Below, piece after piece: positions 27,863-32,027 of a stretch of 32,027 nucleotides of DNA. The stretch is taken from assembly GCA_023212695.1 (NCBI GenBank), contig JALCCG010000246.1, forward strand, positions 1 through 32,027. The letters run 5' to 3'. The stretch's first letter is position 1, and each line of letters begins with the position of its first letter. The position numbers and the translations under genes were made by a program. This DNA comes from Sporisorium sorghi (taxonomy: Eukaryota; Basidiomycota; Ustilaginomycetes; Ustilaginales; Ustilaginaceae). Under the pieces are notes generated by a model. The model saw only the letters and a program-made list of their open reading frames with translations. It was not told the origin of the DNA and ran no database searches.

Positions 27863-28522
27863 TTAGAACAGATGGACAAACACGCCGCCCTTGCCGCCCA
27901 GCGGCCCAGTCGCCTCGCACTGAGCCTTGCAAGCGCCGACGAAGCGCGCGTTGCACTCCACCGAGTTCTCGGTCTGCCTGCACTGCCCACACGTCACGCC
28001 GTCTCTGCAGAAGGGCTTCTTGCCAATATCGCCCACCGTCTTACCATCAGCGTTCTTGCAATACACCTTCATGTCTGGGCAGATATCGTCCTCGTCGCCC
28101 TTGTCATTGACCACCTCATCAAGCTTGTGCTGCACCTCGCGGAGCTTTCCCCCAAGTGGACCACGCGCCTCGCACTGAGTTGCACACTCCTTGATGTACT
28201 TGGTGTTGCAGTCGAGAGACTTTTTCTTCGGGTGGCACATTTTGCACGTCAGGCCCTGTCGGCAGAAATCCTGCTCGCCGATGCCGCCGATGACTTGGCC
28301 GTCTTTGACGCACTGCACGGGGAGACGCGGGCAGACGTCGTCGTCGTCGGACGCGGAGAACCAGTTGGGGAAGGTGAGGATGCGCGGGGTGGATGAGAAG
28401 GGAACTTGGATGGGCACCGAGATGGTGTCGTCGTCCGCGTTGAACGCGAGCGGCGTGGACGAGGCAGTGCCTGCCAGGAGGGCGGCGGAGATGAGGAGGA
28501 GAGAGGAGGTGCTGAGCTTCAT
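27863..28522 (-). CDS. Secreted protein with two tandem eight-cysteine modules (effector-like, unknown function)
   Basis: 219 residues, single exon; not a family I recognise. Residues 1-22 (MKLSTSSLLLISAALLAGTA, SS) are a clear signal peptide. A short acidic spacer (to about 62) leads into module 1 (C64 to about 126), a charged helical linker (LREVQHKLDEVVNDKGDEDD), and module 2 (C148 to about 211). Both have the pattern C-x6-C-x15/16-C-x5-C-x2-C-x8-C-x7-C-x3-C and both finish GPLGGK after the last cysteine. All sixteen cysteines lie in the modules, so eight disulfides are likely. No membrane segment or GPI-type C-terminus is seen (it ends GGVFVHLF). Size, secretion and cysteine content resemble smut secreted effectors, an inference only. 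ATG 28522 starts the signal peptide; a TATATA lies 78 nt upstream. Confidence 0.82.
   Translation of the reverse strand: MKLSTSSLLLISAALLAGTASSTPLAFNADDDTISVPIQVPFSSTPRILTFPNWFSASDDDDVCPRLPVQCVKDGQVIGGIGEQDFCRQGLTCKMCHPKKKSLDCNTKYIKECATQCEARGPLGGKLREVQHKLDEVVNDKGDEDDICPDMKVYCKNADGKTVGDIGKKPFCRDGVTCGQCRQTENSVECNARFVGACKAQCEATGPLGGKGGVFVHLF
27890..28333 (-). repeat. Internal duplication: two Cys-rich modules
   Basis: Module 1 is encoded by about 28145-28333 and module 2 by about 27890-28081. They match at all eight cysteines and at the closing GPLGGK, with the nucleotide stretch CGCCTCGCACTGAG (plus-strand reading) retained in both. Other positions have diverged widely, so the duplication is not recent. 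Confidence 0.8.
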
Positions 28523-28597
28523 TGTTGCGATGGTGTCAATGTGGGACAGATGTCGTGATGGGGAGGAAAAGCAAGGGTGCAACGAGACACCGAAGGG

Positions 28598-28608
28598 GAT
28601 ATATACAA
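28598..28608 (-). promoter_or_regulatory. TATA box of the Cys-rich protein gene
   Basis: In gene sense GTATATATCCC; the TATATA core at 28600-28605 is 78-83 nt upstream of the ATG. The spacing fits a TATA-driven, probably regulated promoter with a short 5' UTR. Confidence 0.5.
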
Positions 28609-29112
28609 ACACCTCCCAGCGAGCAGAGCTCTACAAGAGGCTATGGGAGGCTCAGCAGCTCCAGTTCACAGGCACAACCGGGCTCACTGAGCGGAACCCT
28701 TGAGTTTGAGGCAGCGGTCAGCAGCACAGCCAGAACGAGAGCAAGAGAGCACTTCGCCCTCGCTTACGCCAGGTTTTAAGACTCGCACCCTGCCGCTCCT
28801 CGACACTTTTCTTGCACGCAGTCGCCCTCGCTGCTCCTAAAAATAATCATTCATCCATCACTCAGCAGTAGCCGGCGTTGAGGCGCTGCGCCAAGCCGTC
28901 AGCTTTCAATGGCAAGCGTCACACGATCTGGCTTCTTGCAGCGGAGCCCGAAATCTCTCACGCCGTGCCTTGCCTTTTCCGTTCGACCCTTCAACTTTCA
29001 TCACAGCTCATAGGCTAGCTTCGACTAGGCCTGCCGTATCGATTCACGACCCGTAAAGCTAGCATTCTGCACTCTGGAACAGCCGAAATGAAATTGCGAG
29101 GGGAAGGTAGGC

Positions 29113-29137
29113 CTGAGCTTGAGCTTGAGCTTGAGCT
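29113..29137. repeat. (GAGCTT)n hexanucleotide repeat
   Basis: Four consecutive near-identical TGAGCT units in non-coding sequence. Confidence 0.8.
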
Positions 29138-29191
29138 GCGACGGATCCCAAGATCTGCTGACCCGCGCTGCTGGGCAAGCAAAGCTATTTT

Positions 29192-29199
29192 TGACGTCA
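29192..29199. promoter_or_regulatory. CRE-like palindrome TGACGTCA
   Basis: An exact eight-base cAMP-response-element type palindrome, the usual site for ATF/CREB-type bZIP factors. Whether it acts on the Cys-rich gene is unknown. Confidence 0.25.
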
Positions 29200-29541
29200 G
29201 CTCGCATACAGACCCTTCTTTCCCCAACCTTTTTCCAGAGGCTTTGCGCCTCGATGACGCGCTTTTCCGGGAAAACCGAAATGTCAAAGTGCGCGCGGGC
29301 GACAGGTTTGACCGGCGCTCAGACGCAAACTACACACGCCAAGGGGGTCGTCGCTACCCTGAACATGCCCGAGAGAGAGACAAAGAAAGTCGCAATCGTG
29401 CTACTTACTCTTTGAGAGCGCAACATCGCAGAAGAAAAACATGAGAATGTATAAGGCAAACAAGACAGGAAAGCAAAGCAAATACTGAAGCGGCACGGAT
29501 GGCGATGCGATAATGTCGACGAATCTTTTTCTACCACTACC

Positions 29542-31659
29542 TTAGGGGGAAGCGGGGACAGCAGCGGCAGGAGCCGGCTTGGGCGCGGGCGCGGCAGCAG
29601 CACCCGAACCAGCACCAGCACCCGAACCGGCAGCAGCACCCGAACCAGCACCAGCAGCACCCGAACCAGCACCAGCAGCACCCGAACCAGCACCAGCAGC
29701 ACCACCCGCCGCAGGAAGTATGGACGACGTCTCATCCGTAGCCACAGTCGGCGCCTCCCAACTAAGCGTGTACAACCCCGGCACCGTCGTCACATTAGCC
29801 ACCTGGCCACGGAACGCGATCGTCGTGGTAATATGCGAGAACACGCCCGTCTCATAATGGTCGTTCTGGTTGAGCATGATCAACGAGAAGCGCGTCACAC
29901 CCGGCTTGACACCGTCCTGTCGGAAGGCCTGAACCAACAGGCGGCCGGCGAGCTCGTCGAACTCGTCTGTGCTCGTCACGCCGATGCGCTTCGAGTACGC
30001 CTTGGACGCGCCCATGGGTCGGACGGCGGTCGAGAGGTGCGAGAGGACGGACATGTCAGAGGTGCGCTTGAACAGGTCCGATGTGTACACGTCCGGGTTG
30101 CCTGTCTTCTTGGCATCGACTAGTTTGGACGCGAGCACGGCCTGGTCCTTCTTGGGTGCGACGGGGGAGGTGGCTTCCATGGGCTTGGGCTGCGGGTGGA
30201 ACTCGACCGTGGCGGGCTTGGTGTCGGCACCCGTCTGCGGAACAGGAGCGCGACGACGCAGCTCGCGCCTCTGGTTGGCTGCAACAGACGCGGTCTTCTT
30301 GGTGTCATCGGCAGCGGGCTTGGCACCTCCGTTGGCCTCGGCCAGCGTCTCGGTGTGGTCCGGGTCGCCCTGGTCAACCCCCGCATCGGTCGAGTCGGGC
30401 AGCAGCAGAATCGCAGCAGCGCAGTTCGAGCACACATTGGGCAGGTGAGGAGTCGTAAACCCGTCCTCGTCCTTACGCAGTACGAGGTTCCACAGAATAA
30501 TGCTGCGGCTCATGTAGCGAATCGACCCGATAAGCAGATCGCGCGCCGAGTTCTTCATGTTCTTGTACGGCTCGCTGAACCACTGCGTCACCTGGGTGTG
30601 TTCGGTGAAGTACACGTCGAGGTTCGGGTAGGCATCGTACACCACCTTCTGGGCTGAAGGCTGGCCGGCGTAGCCGTGCCAAGCGACGGCGTTCCAGGGC
30701 GTCGGGTCCGCGTCGAGCACCTGCAGCGGGTACGCCGTGTTGTCCCAGTTCTGGTCCCACAGGAAGAGCTTGACGTGTTGGTGGCCTGCCTTGTCGAGTC
30801 CCGTGCGCAGCAGCTTGCCGAGCTTGATCGACTGTTCCGGCGACAGCTTCATGGTCGGATACTTGAGTTCGGGGATCTGCGGCTCGTTGGCTGGGCTCAT
30901 AGCGAACACATCGAGACCCTCTTGCTTCTTGATCGCAACGACGGCCTTGACGAGGTACTGCGCGTACACGGTCTCCATGCCCGGCTTGAGGTTGCCGCCG
31001 AAAAGCGGCTGGTCCGCATTGGTGTTCTCCTTCATCCACCCAGGAGCACTCCACGCCGCAACGACAATCTTGATCGAGGGGTTAATGGCGACAATGTCCT
31101 TGAGCGTCGTCCACAGCTTGGGCGCCTTCTTGATCGTGAACAGCTCGAGGTCCATATCCTGGCTACCGTCCTCGGTGTCGTCGTACGTGTACGGCGAGAC
31201 GCCAAAGTCGCTCGCGCCCAGCGGGACACGCACGCTGTTCATGCCCACACCACCGCGCGCGAACCACGAAGGATCGGTCGAGAAAAGCAGGTGCAGCAGG
31301 TCGTCGTAGTCCTTCGGGTGCTTGGTTTTGAAGTCCTGCAGCGTGATCGCGACACTATCTGTGATGCCACCGCCGAACGCATCGACCATCTGGTGCACCT
31401 GGTTCTCTTGCAGCGACACGCCGACCACATCGTAGGCGTTCTTGTCGGCCTTCTGCTGGGCATCGGTGACGTTGACCGATGAAGTGAGCGCGGCGCCGGG
31501 AACGAACTTGATCGCTGGGTTGCTGAGCTCCTGCACCTTGGAGTAGTCCCAGGTGGTGCTCCACATCTTGTCGATGACGATCTGCTGCGACATGGCGAGA
31601 TGCGCGGCTGCGGCGACAAAGGCCACCGCGATGGGCAGCACTTTTTTGATCGGCGTCAT
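29542..31659 (-). CDS. Secreted glycoside hydrolase family 30 enzyme with internal insert and Ala/Gly repeat tail
   Basis: 705 residues, single exon. A signal peptide occupies 1-24 (PIAVAFVAAAAHLAMS). The GH30 barrel shows GVSLQENQVHQMVDAFGGGI (80-99), VRVPLGASDF (144-153), WSAPGWMK (203-210), the acid/base glutamate E259 in SPANEPQ and the nucleophile E353 in FTEHTQ. WNLVL (390-394) and the CSNC motif (410-413) follow as in fungal members (endo-beta-1,6-glucanase or glucosylceramidase type; substrate not settled). The C-terminal beta-sandwich is split by a ~110-residue disordered insert (about 421-530) with basic sites RRELRRR and KR, then resumes MSVLSHLSTAVRPMGASKAY to about 640. The protein ends in an Ala/Gly/Ser repeat and a Pro/Ala tail. 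It is secreted and lies beside the Cys-rich gene. Confidence 0.85.
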   Translation of the reverse strand: MTPIKKVLPIAVAFVAAAAHLAMSQQIVIDKMWSTTWDYSKVQELSNPAIKFVPGAALTSSVNVTDAQQKADKNAYDVVGVSLQENQVHQMVDAFGGGITDSVAITLQDFKTKHPKDYDDLLHLLFSTDPSWFARGGVGMNSVRVPLGASDFGVSPYTYDDTEDGSQDMDLELFTIKKAPKLWTTLKDIVAINPSIKIVVAAWSAPGWMKENTNADQPLFGGNLKPGMETVYAQYLVKAVVAIKKQEGLDVFAMSPANEPQIPELKYPTMKLSPEQSIKLGKLLRTGLDKAGHQHVKLFLWDQNWDNTAYPLQVLDADPTPWNAVAWHGYAGQPSAQKVVYDAYPNLDVYFTEHTQVTQWFSEPYKNMKNSARDLLIGSIRYMSRSIILWNLVLRKDEDGFTTPHLPNVCSNCAAAILLLPDSTDAGVDQGDPDHTETLAEANGGAKPAADDTKKTASVAANQRRELRRRAPVPQTGADTKPATVEFHPQPKPMEATSPVAPKKDQAVLASKLVDAKKTGNPDVYTSDLFKRTSDMSVLSHLSTAVRPMGASKAYSKRIGVTSTDEFDELAGRLLVQAFRQDGVKPGVTRFSLIMLNQNDHYETGVFSHITTTIAFRGQVANVTTVPGLYTLSWEAPTVATDETSSILPAAGGAAGAGSGAAGAGSGAAGAGSGAAAGSGAGAGSGAAAAPAPKPAPAAAVPASP
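29590..29712 (-). repeat. Coding minisatellite: Ala/Gly/Ser repeats in the GH30 tail
   Basis: Roughly 21-nt units encode repeated AAGAGSG, with imperfect shorter copies, at residues 650-690. The repeat number may vary between strains. Confidence 0.85.
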
Positions 31660-31731
31660 CGTGGCAGATTGGCGCTGAAGGGGAGCGAAGCCGAAGATCG
31701 ACCGGTCAGGGAAAAGGAGTGGAAGGGAAGG

Positions 31732-31741
31732 GACTGACGTG
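31732..31741 (-). promoter_or_regulatory. UPRE-like element CACGTCAGTC upstream of the GH30 gene
   Basis: In gene sense the sequence is TCACGTCAGTCC, 73-82 nt upstream of the ATG, sharing ten bases with the ERO1 site at 22364. It may sit in the 5' UTR, because a TATA-like GATAAAAAGG is about 200 nt upstream of the ATG; that weakens a classic promoter role. Confidence 0.3.
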
Positions 31742-31853
31742 ATCCGCTGTTGGAATGCAACGGACGGACGGGAGAGCTTTGGTGGAAGGCGGAGGGGGAA
31801 GGAAGGTGGATGGGGGCCTTTTTTTCGTCACTCATTCTCTCGTCGAGCCGCTC

Positions 31854-31863
31854 CCTTTTTATC
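31854..31863 (-). promoter_or_regulatory. TATA-like element of the GH30 gene
   Basis: Gene-sense GATAAAAAGG about 195-205 nt upstream of the start codon. A single weak match. Confidence 0.3.
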
Positions 31864-31919
31864 TTCGAGCGGTCGTCCCTGTTTCCCACGCTAGGCCAGA
31901 ACGGTCATCTCCAGCTTGA

Positions 31920-32027
31920 CCCCCCCCCCCCCCCCCCCCCCGTCCCCCCCCCCCCGCCCCCCCTGCGCTAGCCGCCTGCGGCCCCGTGGCGGCGCCGGGT
32001 CGGCGCGGGGCTACGGTGCGCCCGAGA
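31920..32027. other. Poly-C and extremely GC-rich window end, probable artefact
   Basis: Twenty-two C, then GT, twelve C, G and seven C (31920-31963), followed by 64 nt that are almost only G and C. Nothing else in the window has this composition. It is most likely a contig-end or sequencing artefact, not a gene or a telomere (no TTAGGG repeat). Confidence 0.6.

Larger units (their letters stand above)
28523..29541. promoter_or_regulatory. Intergenic region: Cys-rich gene promoter and GH30 3' flank
   Basis: 1.02 kb, no gene seen. Features are the TATA above, a short GAGCTT repeat at 29113-29137, and the palindrome TGACGTCA (CRE-type) at 29192-29199, about 670 nt upstream of the Cys-rich gene. 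Small open frames crossing it have no recognisable content. Confidence 0.5.

Noticed and set aside
30060..30480. GH30 internal insert as one or more retained introns
   Set aside because: The frame stays open throughout with normal codon use. The only fair donor seen (GTAAGG near 30475) lies before the conserved CSNC motif, so splicing there would remove genuine GH30 sequence.
30676..31482. Plus-strand open frame opposite the GH30 gene
   Set aside because: Composition is that of an antisense shadow (Arg/Val/Leu/His), while the sense strand encodes the intact catalytic motifs.
31920..31963. Poly-C tract as a telomere or subtelomeric repeat
   Set aside because: There is no TTAGGG/CCCTAA repeat; the tract is homopolymeric with sporadic interruptions.
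1..32027. Transposon, phage, CRISPR array or biosynthetic cluster
   Set aside because: No transposase, integrase, reverse transcriptase, spaced direct repeats, or clustered biosynthetic enzymes were seen; the gene set is ordinary fungal nuclear genes.

Overview
This window looks like nuclear DNA from a basidiomycete fungus, most likely a smut of the Ustilaginaceae type (Ustilago/Sporisorium/Pseudozyma-like). The reasons are the fungal gene set (DASH complex, SAGA ADA2, IKS1, EFR3, BET4), compact and mostly intronless genes with GC-rich third positions (15 protein genes, only three introns recognised, all about 90-105 nt with GT..AG ends), and short intergenic spacers with microsatellites and poly-T tracts. 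The genus is an inference; no rRNA, tRNA, transposon, plasmid, phage or CRISPR element was found.

Layout, left to right. 548-1576 (+) DAM1, a kinetochore DASH subunit with one intron. 1918-2422 (-) a small mitochondrial MLRQ/B12D-like protein with one intron and an unusual coding-like tail behind its stop codon. 2857-3816 (+) an EFM6-like protein-lysine methyltransferase. 3885-4871 (-) an atypical Rab GTPase. 5559-8057 (-) ADA2. 9340-11040 (+) RRP3 and 11444-13291 (+) BCD1, two ribosome/snoRNP biogenesis genes in tandem. 13415-15700 (-) an IKS1-like kinase. 16279-17725 (-) a Vps3844/DUF3844-type single-pass membrane protein with one intron. 18183-21299 (-) EFR3. 22903-24738 (+) ERO1. 24807-25904 (-) cardiolipin synthase CRD1, divergent from 26121-27395 (+) BET4. 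27863-28522 (-) a secreted protein made of two copies of an eight-cysteine module. 29542-31659 (-) a secreted GH30 glycosidase. The last ~110 bases are an abnormal poly-C and extremely GC-rich end, probably a contig-end artefact.

The genes are mostly unrelated housekeeping functions, but there are themes. One is the secretory route: ERO1, the Rab GTPase, BET4 (which prenylates Rabs), EFR3 (plasma-membrane PI4-kinase anchor), the Vps3844-type protein, and two secreted products. Another is ribosome/translation (RRP3, BCD1, EFM6). A third is mitochondrial membrane (CRD1, the MLRQ-like protein). No operon-like or obvious metabolic cluster is present.

Points that most deserve a second look are: (1) the two-module 16-cysteine secreted protein, an effector-like candidate of no family I recognise; (2) the in-frame 27-codon charged tail behind the TAG of the MLRQ-like gene; (3) the Rab lacking both the switch-II glutamine and the NKxD lysine; (4) a winged-helix-like C-terminal block on DAM1; (5) a shared 10-mer CACGTCAGTC, resembling an unfolded-protein-response element, in sense orientation upstream of both ERO1 and the GH30 gene; (6) an HSEL terminus on ERO1.
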